Source: Mimachlamys varia (taxonomy: Eukaryota > Mollusca > Bivalvia > Pectinida > Pectinidae). From it: 64,000 nt of DNA. Numbering within the stretch: the first letter of the stretch is position 1; each line of letters begins with the position of its first letter. The DNA lies in contig OX392530.1 in the NCBI GenBank assembly GCA_947623455.1, forward strand, positions 35,867,405 through 35,931,404. Reading direction: 5' to 3'. The notes under the pieces were generated by a model. The model saw only the letters and a list, made by a program, of their open reading frames with translations. It had not been told where the DNA came from and made no database searches. Position numbers and translations under genes: made by a program. Positions 25,178 through 37,600 of this stretch are shown here, piece after piece.

Positions 25178-26043
25178 CTGTGTTTAATATCAATGAACTT
25201 TCATCAAAAGTGCTACAATATATTTTCCAATTCATTTAAATGATTATCATCAACTTATAGAACAAGTTTTTTCTAGGATGGCTTTATATTACTAATACTT
25301 TATAAAGGCTGTGATCACATCGTGCGTATTGCAAATAGTGTAAAAGAAATCAGTTCTAACCTTTATTTATCTCTAAGTATTGAAACTACACAAAAAAAAC
25401 ATACCGAATACTATAAAGAACATTGGAAATTATGAGAAAAATATCAATTATGACTATTGACGTGAAGAGGAGTAAATGTGACTTATTGAAAGCATAATTC
25501 GGGCAATCATATAGTTGTCAAACACATGTACATGTATTTATGGTCCCTTATTCCACAAAGGCAATGTGTATTTCCTGAAGTGAAACAAAAAAAAGTTTAT
25601 ATTTGTTTGTGTGACGAGAAAACATTATTATTTCGTAGATCATATGTCAAGTTATTTCAAAGAAAACTTGCATCAATGATTTCAAAGATTGTGAATATAA
25701 TAATCGATCATGTCTGTAAGAATAGGGGATTTTTTTAATTTGAACTGGAAAAAATGTTTAAAAAAAATATTTTTTCAAACCTGGCAAAACAATTGCCCTG
25801 TCCTACAACTCATAGTGAAAACAGTTTTTCCTGCTCATTCCAGGCATTGCGCTAGTCATTAAGTCACAGAAAGATAAAAAATAAATCGCGGCATGATGAA
25901 GTGTTTGCTATTTAGTGACGCCACTTCCTTTTGTCTCATTTGCTCATGGTACTTGTTAAGGTTAGTTCTGTCATTTTCTATAACGGATGATATCGTTATC
26001 ACTGGAAATTTTTCACCCGACATTCTTATGAAAAGATACTAAC

Positions 26044-26178
26044 GTTCACTGCATGTGTCCCCCATCCAGCCTGGCAGACATCCTGATGTTGAGCAGATCC
26101 CTGTCACATGACTACATCCACCATCCTCACAATGACATTGCTTCATACAATTAGCACCAAACTGACCGGATCTGCATT
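26044..26178 (-). CDS. Copy 2 exon f: EGF-like, intact twin of exon h
   Basis: 135 nt, phase 1. Acceptor TATTTCATCAG, donor GAAC/GTTAGT. It encodes ECRSGQFGANCMKQCHCEDG and ends CLPGWMGDTCSE. The exon and its flanking intron sequence are duplicated at 24623-24767. Confidence 0.8.
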
Positions 26179-26593
26179 CTGATGAAATAAATACAAACGT
26201 TTTCCATTTGTTTCATTTTTTTACTGTTTCGTTTTGATTCCAATACAGCATTTTCTATAATAAACATCCCCAACCAGCTTGCAATTAAAATTATCATTTT
26301 CATAAACAGATGTATAATGACGGAACAAATGACTTATTGCAGTGTATTTGTAGTTAAGAAGGTTTCATGGTAACTGTTTACATTGAAAATGTTTACATGA
26401 ATGTTAATAAGGAAATTGCATTGAAATTGTTTCGTTTATTAAAAAGTAAGTATTTCACGACAGACCACGCATTCAAAGTGACATTAATACTTCAAAAAGC
26501 CTATTGTGACCTCCTCTTAGAGGTCTGAACATTCCTGATAAAATTAGTATTGGTTTTGCTGGAGTTTTAAAATTAATTTATGTTTGTTCTTAC

Positions 26594-26731
26594 TTGTACT
26601 GCACGAGCTTCCAAAGTATCCAGCACTACAACCATCTGATGAAATGCAGATTCCATTGAAACGGTTACATCCGGGTGTCTTACAATGGCAAGTGGAGAGA
26701 CAGTCTTCTCCAAACAGGTTTACGGGGCATT
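26594..26731 (-). CDS. Copy 2 exon e: EGF-like
   Basis: 138 nt, phase 1. Acceptor TTGCTTACAG, donor ACAA/GTAAGA. It encodes ECPVNLFGEDCLSTCHCKTP and ends CSAGYFGSSCST. Confidence 0.8.
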
Positions 26732-27292
26732 CTGTAAGCAAGTATTTTATAATTGCAAAGGTTATGTTTTTGAAGTCGTTTACAAAACAACAGATACTGC
26801 ACCGATGCATATAAATTATCTTCCATGGGTGTCAACGTAATATGGAATTTAATGAACGAGTCAAATAACTTGATATGGTATGCAGCATTTAGGCAAGTGA
26901 CGTGCTGAATTCTTGATAGAGTTTAATAAAATCCATATAACATTGACTCGAGTGTAAGAATTATTTTGATCACATAACGTATATTCATTGGAAAATTCAC
27001 CAAACCAACCGAATTCATTTCTTTAGAAGAAATATTTCATTCTATTTTGACGTTACGAGACAATCCTTTGACATCTTAAAGACGTTATCTATTTTTGACG
27101 CCACAAAAGCGTTTTAACACGGGTAATAATATAATAACAAAAAAAGGTAGGACTTGGCTGTATGACATGACTGAACGAGTAAATTATATGTGATAAAGAT
27201 ATACTATAGACGACTTTCAATATTCAAATGATATAGTTTATAACAATAAATCGTACATGTAACAAGTACGTCTTTAGTTAAAATGTATTTAC

Positions 27293-27427
27293 GTGTGGAG
27301 CATGACGTTCCCATCCATCCAGATATACATCCGGGTATCGCGCATGTCCCATTTGCATGGTTACATTCAACTGTTCTACATCTGCATTGTGATGAACAAC
27401 TCGTTCCAAAATACGGAGCAACACATG
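27293..27427 (-). CDS. Copy 2 exon d: EGF-like
   Basis: 135 nt, phase 1. Acceptor TTCTCTCTAG, donor ACAC/GTAAAT. It encodes CVAPYFGTSCSSQCRCRTVE and ends CISGWMGTSCST. Confidence 0.8.
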
Positions 27428-27616
27428 CTAGAGAGAAAACAATATATAAAACTACCATTAAGTATTTGTTCTGTTATTTGTTTTTTTAAAGATAATAAAT
27501 TCCGAACCAAGTTAAGCGATCATTTTAAATTAAGCTGGGATCTTATCTATCTTGGTGAAAAATTATATAATATAATATTGATCATTCCGAGTTTCAGTTA
27601 AATGGCGCATATTTAC

Positions 27617-27757
27617 CCTGACTACAGGAGGAACTAATCCAGCCATCCAAACATCCTGCATCTGTGTTATAACATGTACCAGTTGCCTTATTACATCCGG
27701 ATACGGCGCAGTGACATCGGTTGGTACATTCTTTGCCGAACATTCCGTTAGAACATG
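27617..27757 (-). CDS. Copy 2 exon c: EGF-like
   Basis: 141 nt, phase 1. Acceptor TATATATTAG, donor CAGG/GTAAAT. It encodes CSNGMFGKECTNRCHCAVSG and ends CLDGWISSSCSQ. It is two codons longer than most siblings because of a YNTDAG loop. Confidence 0.8.
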
Positions 27758-28185
27758 CTAATATATACAGCACACCATTAGTTAAGAAAACACATGATTT
27801 TTGTAGTTCTCATTCCCAAGTGATATGTATTCTATGAAAATAACGATTTCAGTTATACATAAACATAAATTATGTCTAGTTCCTCGCAAAAATCATCCAG
27901 CATCGCAAGCAAATCAATATTGACATCTCTTCATTTACAACCGTGCAATAAAAGCTTTATCTGCTAAGTTGTTTCAACATTTTTTGTTTCGTGCTTGTAG
28001 ATATTCAGATTCTTCAGAAAGTAGAAATATGTTCCGTAATACAGCAACGTGACTTAATCAAATATAAAATTCAATGGATTTACATTTAAGCTTATTGAAT
28101 AATTATGATTTGACTAATGACTACGTAAACAAGATTTTCGTTAAAGCAAATAAAAAGTAAGTATTGTTGAATTGGTGAAACTTAC

Positions 28186-28320
28186 GTGTATTACATGACT
28201 CCCCCATCCAGCCGGCCGTACATCCGGGTACGTTACAATGCCCTGTTACGGAATTACAACCAGGGGTATCACAGTGACACGTAGATAAACAGTTTTCTCC
28301 AAATGTTGTGTGGGGACAAA
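28186..28320 (-). CDS. Copy 2 exon b: EGF-like
   Basis: 135 nt, phase 1. Acceptor TTACTTTCAG, donor ACAC/GTAAGT. It encodes CPHTTFGENCLSTCHCDTPG and ends CTAGWMGESCNT. Eight-Cys MEGF-type module. Confidence 0.8.
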
Positions 28321-28826
28321 CTGAAAGTAAGGAAACACAATAACTGATACTGGGTCAAAATAAAGACTATTCACTAACCTCATACACAATGAATATGTGA
28401 CAATGAAATAATTTCTGACGTTGTTCATATAAATAAGTTTAACCTGTAACCTCTTAATAAAATATAGAGAATACCAAAGCGTCAACAAAATCTTAATCCG
28501 AACTCAAAGTCGATTAAACTAGAGGCAAAATATGACCAAGGACAGATTTATATAGAGTACAAGTACAAGAGAAGAAGACTAGGTGTTTTGTAAAAGTAAG
28601 TGTCTTCTGCTTCAAAGACGACACCCGCCCTGTAAATGAAAATACTCGAAAACATTTCTGTACATTTTCTCTCCTTAGTGTTGTATGCCAGATATATTTT
28701 CAAGGAATAACATAATTGATACTTTATATATTGATAAAGATGTTGATGATAAATGCCATTGCATTGTAATTTCAGTGAAAAAGAAATAAAGAATACGATA
28801 TTACTGCTACAAGTGCCATGACTGAC

Positions 28827-28961
28827 CTTGACCACAGCTACTGCCATGGTAACCAGCCTGACACCCTGGTGTTGCACAGAGTCCGGTTATTCCATCACAT
28901 CCGGGCGTCTTACAATGGCATTCCTCAATACAGTTCTCTCCAAATGTAACAGATGAACAAG
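28827..28961 (-). CDS. Copy 2 exon a: EGF-like (orthologue of copy 3 exon 5)
   Basis: 135 nt, phase 1. It encodes CSSVTFGENCIEECHCKTPG and ends CQAGYHGSSCGQ, eight Cys in the MEGF/SREC pattern. It matches copy 3 exon 5 over its full length. The homology stops exactly at the acceptor: upstream sequence is retrotransposon, and its AG has no pyrimidine tract. Confidence 0.8.
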
Positions 28962-28962
28962 C

Positions 28963-29400
28963 TGACAGTTGGCCTATACAATATTCGCATATTCTAAGAT
29001 CGGACGAATAAATGATATGTATATAATCTCAAGGCATTTTTGATCAATCTTAAATTTTAACATTCTAAGTATATTAAGTCTTTTATATGCTTTATCATAA
29101 ATATAATTTATATGAGTAGACCAGTTGGCATTGCTATTGAAGAATAGACCAAGATGTTGATGCTGATCAACATTATCTATAGCTTTATTATTGTACGTGT
29201 AATATAAATTAGGATGCAACGTCTTAGAGTCGCCCGGCCTTGAGAAATGAAGAGCCTGCGTTTTATCCGGATTGAAAGTGATGCCCCATTTATCTGCCCA
29301 AATCGAAATGTTTCGCAGATCGTTATTTAATATGTCAGCGGCTTCCTGTCTGTTTCCCTCTATAAGTACATATAAGGATGTGTCGTCAGCGAAGAGCTTG
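28963..29400 (-). mobile_element. Non-LTR retrotransposon reverse transcriptase fragment
   Basis: On the minus strand from 29399: KLFADDTSLYVLIEG, with the catalytic FADD box, then GITFNPDKTQALHFSR, then HLGLFFNSNANWSTHI, RLNILRMLKFKI and FIRPILEYANIV. These are the palm and thumb blocks of a jockey/RTE-like reverse transcriptase. The frame is open for about 140 codons, then TAG replaces the expected Trp codon. Both ends are truncated: the 5' side joins the 3' flank of copy 3 at CTTG, and the 3' side ends at the acceptor of copy 2 exon a. Confidence 0.85.
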
Positions 29401-32400
29401 TCGAGATATTGCCTTCATGTACACTCTATTAAATCTACAATATTTAAATAGAGTCCTACCTTAATGCGTACTTATACCACTCTTACACGTTTTCTAGGGT
29501 ATTGATCACTAGCTCATGTCGATTCCCGACATAACGTTCGTCACCAAGGTAACTGTAAACTATCGGGTCAATCTGTGAACAATGGTATACGTTGGCTGGC
29601 TTGCAGCAGTAAAAAAGAAACATAAGGTATAATACTATGTCGATTAGTTGAGTCAAACACCATTTTATTTCGAGGATGTATTTTGGTTTGGAAACCCCAG
29701 ATATTCAATATCCAACAATTCGAGCATTTCACTTACTCACAATTAAGTCAACGAACACATGTGCACGTAACTGGGGCACTGTATCAATCGTAAAATGTAC
29801 ATGTAGGGGTGCCAGTTTTAAACGTTCATGGGTTTGTTCAAACAAATAATAGGTGAACGTTTTCAATTGTTGAAAAGAAGAGGCAAGAGTTCACAGAGCA
29901 ATATAAATCTTCGGAATAAATCAATAACCTGCTCTCAATCAAAATGTTTACCCCAAATTTAGTGTACCTATATATTATTGTTCTTGTTTACCTGATACAT
30001 AAATTATATGATTTTTTTTAATGACATTAAAGCTTTACTCTGTATTACCTGTCCTAAGATCATGAACTAATAAAAAAGCTATTTTTGTGACGTCTTCTGT
30101 GATTGGCTACATGAATGTCAAAACTTAGCCAATTTTAGACATAAGATCGTTTCGTGATCCATGGGATGAATAAACATGCTTTTGATATTTAAAGGCCCAA
30201 TATACGTAACTTTCGGCAACTTTTTAAGCAAAAAATCAAGCATAGGAACATTTTTTTTATGGATTTAGTTAAGATTTACTGATATCAGCTGACTTCTTAC
30301 ATGGTTATCTGTACAGCAGCAGTTGAAACTCGGTATTTGTAAACATGCATCCATTTTGAACTGTTGTTTAACTTCGGCTTGCAGTTTTAGTGGGCCACAC
30401 CTAAATTATCTTGAAATATATCTTGAATTTTCTGTCAAGGGTTTCTTGGTAGTTACCGCTCAGGTTTACGTGGTTTTAGCCTTATTTTTTCCTTGGTTAC
30501 ATGTATCAACTGGAATTTTCAGAAGTTTTTAGAATCACAAAAATGTTCCCTGAAGATGCGTATATTGATCATTTAACAATATATCATTTGGTTTTACGTA
30601 GAAGAGAGATTAATGGATAGTCTTACTTAAACATGTACACTTGTATTTGAATCTTTGTGTAAAAATAAGGTGTCCGTTTTAGTATCAGGATCAAAAGAAG
30701 TGGAAAATACTGAAGTTTGAAAGATGCAATGTTTTAAAAACAATTATAGATGCATTGACACAAATGCTGATATACATGTATGCATGAGCAGTTATATCAA
30801 ATTAACTATAGTTGCCCACTTATGAATCAACCAAGATAATATTCACCCAAAACTGTTTTCAGGTGACTGACTTTAACAACACTCAGCTCTCCAATTAAAT
30901 ATTGTTTTCATTCTGCTCTGAACACTTCTTTATGACTATACAATTGGGGAAAGCGTAGGTGAAAACCAATCAAAATGTGTTTCCCATGTACATGTAAGCC
31001 GATCGAGTGCAGATTTGATCTACTAGTAGATATCCGGGCAAATACAGACACAAAGCAAATAATGACTGCTGATCATAGGCACAGAATTAATCAACAGTCA
31101 TGGTGTTGGCGAGGGCCAACTATGTAACAGACCTGGGTTACTGATTGTTACAAGTGCATGTGCTGCTGATACGTGCTAATTGGCACAATTCATCAACGTG
31201 GTGTGTGCGATCTTTCATAAATTTTCAGTAAGAAGGTCACTTTCACTTTCTGTTGCTCTTCTAAGTAATTATTTTTCATTGGTCGGTCATATGTACATTT
31301 AAATATTTACTGAAAAATGGAATATAAAGTAAACAAATTACGAAAGTGTTGCCGGAAGACGGACACGTTGATCATATCGCGAGGCACTTGATATCTTAAC
31401 GGTCCTCTGTCATTTACTTTTTCGCGATGCGACTCATAATGAGCACTAGGACGCCGCTGTTTTTTTGTAATATTGATACTGGGCATTGTTTGCTAATTAA
31501 AGATGGTTATTGATATGTGAAGTATCTTTAAAAAGGGTTGCATTCGCTTGTTTCATGAAATACAGTCGCATTTAAGGATAAGGCAAACAGTACCAGGGCA
31601 AATGATAAAACAGTCAAATGTTATACAACTGCCTGTATTTTTGGAGGAAATTACGGACGACTCCAACACAACATTTCTTCCTCAAACTCTGAACCATGAA
31701 CTACATGTACCTAGATCTATACAAAATATATGAAATAACATTAATTGCACTGAATAATGTTTGTGTATTTGGTATATCTGAAGAGAAGTAAAGTATAACT
31801 GGTGCTTAGTTATCAGACATCGTTGCTGGATGTTTCAGACTCTGTGTTATTCGAGTTTTTGTCCGCCAACGACAACAAACAGTTAACATTAGCGGTGTTT
31901 GGATTAATCGTATGTAAAGTTAATGTATGTTAATAAAGTAAGAAGTGTGGTCAGTATATATCCAAATGTCAGATAGTACTCTGAAAAAAGAACAAGAGAC
32001 TGTAAAAAATATCCCCCTTATTTATAGTAATTACGGAGATTGACGCTAGGTATCTCAAACTCCGTGCTTCCGCTTTTACCCAATTCATATATGAACAGCG
32101 TACAGCGCCTCCATGAAATGTTAGTTAAATATCCTCGGTATGACGCTACTTATTCTTAATATGAATAGCGTCATTTAATAAGTGATGCTCAAGAAGAACA
32201 TGTCTACATCATTTCATAATTCGTGTACTCTTCGATGTGAACTACGAACATGTTGGATTGATAAGGGTATAATCATTATGAAATATTGAGATCGTAACGG
32301 GATCATAAATGTACAGATGCTTTTTTAAAATAAAAAAACAACCCATTATAATTTACTATCGTTTATACACTGTTTACTGTATACAACTAATGCAATATAT

Positions 32401-33419
32401 GTAACTTGTATAAAACAATATAATAATCCTTCGTTAGATATGATATCTCTCTCGATATGACATTTAACATCCGTATATATTAGAATGTATGCATGAATGA
32501 CTTGCTGCTTAAGACATCATTTTGCACTTTATAATCACAAAGAATGACTGTTTTCAAAATATGTTAATTTTGCATTTCATAATAATATATTTTTTTTAAA
32601 AATCAACTAAAAAATACCCGATACAAAGGTACGATGCTGTAAGGTTATAGAATTTTGGTTTTGTTACACATTTATTAATGCATCACTTTAATCATGTTTC
32701 CTTTGTTAGTCTTTATTTCTTTCCATCTGAATCAAACGTGTACCAACGGGAAAAAACTGCATGAAAAGATCAGTACGCTCATTTCGAAAGTAATATCTGA
32801 ATTAAGATTAACGCACAAAAAATACAGTAGATGACAAACTGAAACAAATCACCGGGAAAATTATCGCCAATAAAAAACTGGTCACAGCAAACGAGTCAAC
32901 TGTCCGAAGGTAAATGAACTATTGCCGTACAGTATAGTTCATAGCAAGGAAACAAGAAATAAATGCAATAATTGTTTAAATCGACCAAAACTAGAGAAAT
33001 TTGCGCTATATAATCACAAGCCCGTTAGATAGTACATTTCAGTGTTACCTCACTGGCTGGCCTCGTTTATGGTCTTGCAACGAAGCTCGCCTTGCATGGC
33101 TTCACCACGTTATTTGTATTCATGTGTGTGCGTGACGTCATGCATCAATTAATGTGTGTATTAGCTACGGATCGTAAAATTAAAAAATAAAAACTTATTT
33201 TTTTTAATCTGCTAGCTGTCGCTTTGAATTAGTGGTATGAAGGAAAAGTATACGTTTTGTGATATGCTTTCGAAAAATGAGACTTTAAGGTTATTTTTAA
33301 CATTGATTTTTAACCATACAGTCCCTTTAAGGGACACGAACAAATAACGCCATACACCAGCTAGCAAATAGTATTGTATATGATGTGTAACATACATAAA
33401 GGGACTATTTATCTATCAT

Positions 33420-33547
33420 GGCCCTGTTGAAAGGGCAATGTTGCCTCATAGTATTGTCGAGGGATGGAGGAGTGTTTGAGCCGAAGGCGAGGGCAATATC
33501 CTATCACGAGACAATACTATGAGGCAATAGTGCCCTCTCAACGGGGC
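33420..33547. repeat. Foldback (inverted-repeat) element
   Basis: Arms of about 40 bp at 33420-33460 and 33507-33547 are complementary (GCCTCATAGTATTGTCG against its complement). The loop contains GAGCCGAAGGCGAGGGC, a GCCGAAGGC word also seen in the loop of the 58.0-kb element, which suggests one family. Confidence 0.75.
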
Positions 33548-34458
33548 TATAATGGGCTTAATACATCGCCCTTCCATTTAATACATAATTAAGTATGCAA
33601 TAAAACTCGTTTTATTGTGCTAGACCATGGCCAGCTTTGGGTCATTTTCAGAGTCATCCATTTTCTAGCAGAACAGTAGCGCGACGTAATAGTGACGTAA
33701 CTTTACAGTGAAGTCATAATAGATTCACGTTGAAGATCGCGCCAAATTCGATAGTGCCCGGGTGAGCGAGCTCTATTGCTTCATAGAACCCATGTATATA
33801 GCCAATGGAAAGGCAGCATTCAGCCTCGTGATGTACTTATACTGTATATTTCATACCAAGCAATTTGGAAATCTTTGTTATAAGATTCGTGCACTCATAT
33901 CGCCAGTTTTGTTGTATCCATATATAGATTTATTCTGACTATTGTAAAACTGTTGTAAACTATTGTATTACAAGTCTTAGTATTGTAAAAAAAGGCCCGA
34001 AGCTTGCTGATAAGGTCATACTGTCCGCCACGTGACCATTTTCGCACGCAACTTCCATCATAACAAACATGACTGAAACATGTGTGCACAACTGTCCGAT
34101 GTATGTGTGTGTGAATATGATTTCACTGGTCGCATCGCCTTTATTATGGATGTAGGCATGCAAGAAAATGAATGCTTTTTGTTAAAATCAACATGTTTTT
34201 ATTGTAAAACGTACTATCATTGGTCATGATATCGTTTAAATATAGTGTTCCTCTGTATCCCTGTAAGGAGGACTTCGGCCTTCGTCTTTTGCGTGTATCG
34301 GTACCGTCCGCCATGTTCGGGTAGCATTTGCTCGGATCACGCACTTGTGCAGGGTGAGATAAGGGCATGGTAACGAAATTACAATAGGTCGAAGAGCTAG
34401 CAGCGTTCGTTGAAACTTTTAATTTGTGTAATTAAGTGTAAGTGTAAATTTTATGATA

Positions 34459-34464
34459 TTTATT
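34459..34464 (-). terminator. Candidate polyadenylation signal of copy 3
   Basis: AATAAA on the minus strand about 84 nt after the stop codon. A plausible distance for a short 3' UTR, but the motif is common in this AT-rich DNA. Confidence 0.4.
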
Positions 34465-34547
34465 TAGGAAATGTTGCGTTTAATAAGACCTTTTACAGTG
34501 ATTTTTATCCATTTAGCCCCTTTAATGATCCCTTGCTACAAATAGGA

Positions 34548-34693
34548 TCATGTGTCCACAGTAACCCCTACAGTGTCATACACGTTAGGGACAGACCTCG
34601 TCTGGGAGTTCAGTTTCTCATAATTATTGTCTACTGCTACTCTCTCGGAAATTGACTGCCCATTTTCAGTGTCTACGACTTCGTAAGGCCAGT
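34548..34693 (-). CDS. Copy 3 exon 10: cytoplasmic tail and stop
   Basis: Acceptor TATATTTCAG; stop TGA at 34550-34548. DWPYEVVDTENGQSISERV, then NNYEKLNSQTRSVPNVYDTV, ending GVTVDT. Conserved with copy 2, including all three tyrosines. Confidence 0.88.
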
Positions 34694-37600
34694 CTGAAAT
34701 ATAACACGGAAAAAGATAATTAAAACGAAAACAATGAAATGTCGATAACAAATGTCACGCTTGTTATGGAAAAAAACAAATTAGGGTATGAATTCTTAAC
34801 GTAATCCATAGCCATACAATTGAACAAGATACATGTATTATATCCCTAATGACGGTGACATTTAAATTGACCAAAAACATTTCGTCTGTTCCAAAAATGC
34901 CTTAATTACTAAGTGATTTTGACTCATCAGAACGCAGTTCATTGCTTGCACTATGCTATCTAAGCTAATATTCGTATCTACTGACAGAAATGTCTTAAAA
35001 AGAGTGATTTAACAAATATACAGTCATGTATATGTCTAGTCCTGGCTGCACAGAGAGGTCAACCGTTACATTTGACATTTGACCCTCATTGATGGCCACT
35101 TAAATATATGCTATGGTGTAAATATGAACGCAAAACTACTACGGGGCTTATTAAATATCTTGTACACAATGTTTTTGTATCTTCAAAATGGTCAAGAATG
35201 ACCTTTGACCTTTGACCTTGACTGATGACCTTATTGTTATTGTTATGCTATGGTGTATATATAAACTATATCTCTCTGGGGTTCATGAGCTATCTTGTTC
35301 GTAAAGACAGATATACCTCCTATTCCGGTGGAAACTAAAGAATTTCAAATAATTGAAATATGCTTTTCAGAAGTCTTTCCTTTTTTTTCAAAATCACAAG
35401 AACTAGTAACCATACCTTCAAAAAGAAATTTGTACATTTGCATGGGGAAGTCACTTGTATTAATTGACAAATGAGGCGTACAATTTAAGAGACAATAAAT
35501 GACACCCAGCAGGTGACGATTATGACGTACAACTTGCTTTTATTATAGCATAATATGAAGGCAACGGTTTGCTGTCAAAATGGCTGTTCCATTGTATTGT
35601 CAATAAAAAAAATCAAAATCAGTATGAGTCAGCAACATGGAAGTTTAAATATAAATGTCTTGATTCGGTCCGTTTGGTCGCTATAAATGTCAACCGGATA
35701 GCTTTGCAGGTAACATCATATTTATATTCGATACTCATTACCTGAATCTGCCTGTAACTCATGTCCTTTGGCTTGCTGTGAGATGTCTGTCATTTGAATA
35801 GGTTCCGTTGTGTCTTTGTTCTTCATCGAGAGGCGCCTGGTCTGTACAATAACTAGGATGACCAGAACTAGAATGACCACTCCCGATCCAGCACCTATCC
35901 CGACTGCAGCAGTATTAATGGTGTCCGTGTCTGTGAGACATTTATTAAGGTTATCGAAGTCAGTGTTTTTAAAGTGTAGATTTAAGAGGTCGAAATATAT
36001 GCCTCATTGAGAAGTGTTCTTTAGCCTTGCAGGATAAAATTATGTGCATGAACGTTTTTAATATGCTTATTAGTGTTCCAAGGTTTGTGATTGAGAATGT
36101 CGTTAAAGGACGTGGAATTTACTTGGATGTATACAAGATTTACATGGCGGGTGTCGTCGATAACAACAGGAGACTGTTACTCTTACGGAACACCTGGTAA
36201 TATTCTCTTGTGCTTCGTTCTCAGGAGTCTCCTGGTAAATATTTTATTTGTTCATTGTATGCCCTTAGTTTAAACAATTTTGAGTTCGGATTTGGTTAAG
36301 TTGGCGATTCAGTATTCTCTGATTTTTTAAAATGTTCATTTGAAGTCAGTGTTTATGTATTTTTCAATCACTTAAAACGTAAATGTAGATTTGTACATGA
36401 TTTTTAAATTAAGCTAAATGCTGATGTTGTTTAAAATATGTACAACGAACTTAAAAGAGTTGAAGAAGAAATGCCGCGGGGTTAAGATATGGTTAAAAAT
36501 CAAGGATAATATATGTTCCATGAGATACTAACCTGAACAATAACCATTAGTCTGGACACAGAAATTATGACTACAATCGTGTGGGCAAATGTTGTCACAA
36601 TACACGCCATAGTATCCATCTTGGCATTCTGAAACGTGACCAGAACGCTTATATTAAGATTCGTATTGCATTAAAATGTTTCAAAATTTCCTATTCATGC
36701 AAACTATGATTATCTCTAAAATATGTTTGGCAACTGTGTCCGGAAATGTTATTGTCGTAATGTCACATGTTGATATAATCTGGTTGTATGTTGTAAGTAC
36801 CGTTAGGCACTAAGCCTCTCATGTATCTGTCGCCATACAAAACAGTACCGAACAATAATAAATGAATAACAGAAAGCAAAACATCGACGATCAAACTGGT
36901 GCCTACTTGCTTAACGTAGATATAAAGGCGTTCTTTAACATTTTGTTTATTCCATTCGATGTTCAAGGGGTTCAACATTAAATTACATAACTTCTCTTAA
37001 AAATAGCATAATATAAATAATGAATTATAGATCAGGAAGTACGGTGATGTTTTTTTACAAAAAATAAAGTTACCTTTACAATTGCCGTTTGTCTGGTTAC
37101 AGATACCTTCTTTGCAGTTTTGCGGGCAATTTTTATCACAAAAAGCATAATATAGTCCAGTTTTGCACCCTAAAAAAAAACTGAAAATGGCTAAACACTG
37201 ATGTCTTTAAGAGACCGATCTAGCATCAGAAAGATTAAAATTCGTCCTTTCGCAAAGTGCAAGAAAAACCTAGAAATTCGCATTTCCAAAATGGCCGCTG
37301 AATTGGTCATTTTTTTTTAATTTACATGACAAAAGTTTTACAAAAAAAAGACATCTTTATTTTTGAATAATGTTAAGATGAATATTTACTATTTAAATAC
37401 TTGATTCAATAAAACATAAAACCCTTACGAGAGATTTAAACTAGACTTGAACGTGACTGAAATCTAAGAAAAGTACATCCTTAATGTCGATTGACACACG
37501 TTTAGGAAATTGAAACAGATTAATGTTGTGTTTTTGCCATCTGTATTTGTGTGCCGTATTTAATCATCCGTAGACAGACGATAAACTTTAATTGAACCGT

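Larger units (their letters stand above)
21229..28961 (-). pseudogene. Copy 2: headless EGF-receptor paralogue, transmembrane exon missing
   Basis: Ten exons with good splice sites and phase 1 junctions: eight long EGF-type exons (28961 down to 24623), one short EGF exon (22738-22833) and the tail exon (21229-21380). Joined, they give about 446 codons. Upstream, where exons 1-4 should be, lies a reverse-transcriptase fragment, so no start codon or signal peptide is present. The transmembrane exon expected between tail and last EGF exon is not found; flanking introns align with copy 3 but that stretch is deleted. One exon (24623-24767) has a 10-nt insertion. The tail still matches copy 3 closely. 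It could be a pseudogene, a donor of alternative exons to copy 3 transcripts, or a gene whose start lies in an unrecognised exon. Confidence 0.55.
29398..34547 (-). other. 3' flank of copy 3, with later insertions
   Basis: Segments 29398-30190, 30595-30690 and 32130-32700 align with the copy 2 flank (19665-21100). The blocks between them (about 30190-30590, 30690-32120 and 32700-34540) have no counterpart and are probably insertions; the last includes the foldback element at 33420-33547. No gene was recognised. A short minus frame at about 34205-34316 starting MADGTDTRKRRRPK is of unknown nature. Confidence 0.5.

Noticed and set aside
34144..34368. Frame containing MADGTDTRKRRRPKSSLQ with a good start context
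   Set aside because: No family recognised, no continuation exon found, and it lies in an inserted part of the copy 3 3' flank. It may be a mobile-element scrap.
36763..36978. Minus frame of 71 codons with a hydrophobic stretch (SLIVDVLLSVIHLLLFGTVL)
   Set aside because: Lies in the intron between exons 7 and 8 of copy 3, lacks matching splice sites and has no counterpart in copy 2. The true transmembrane exon is 35742-35930.
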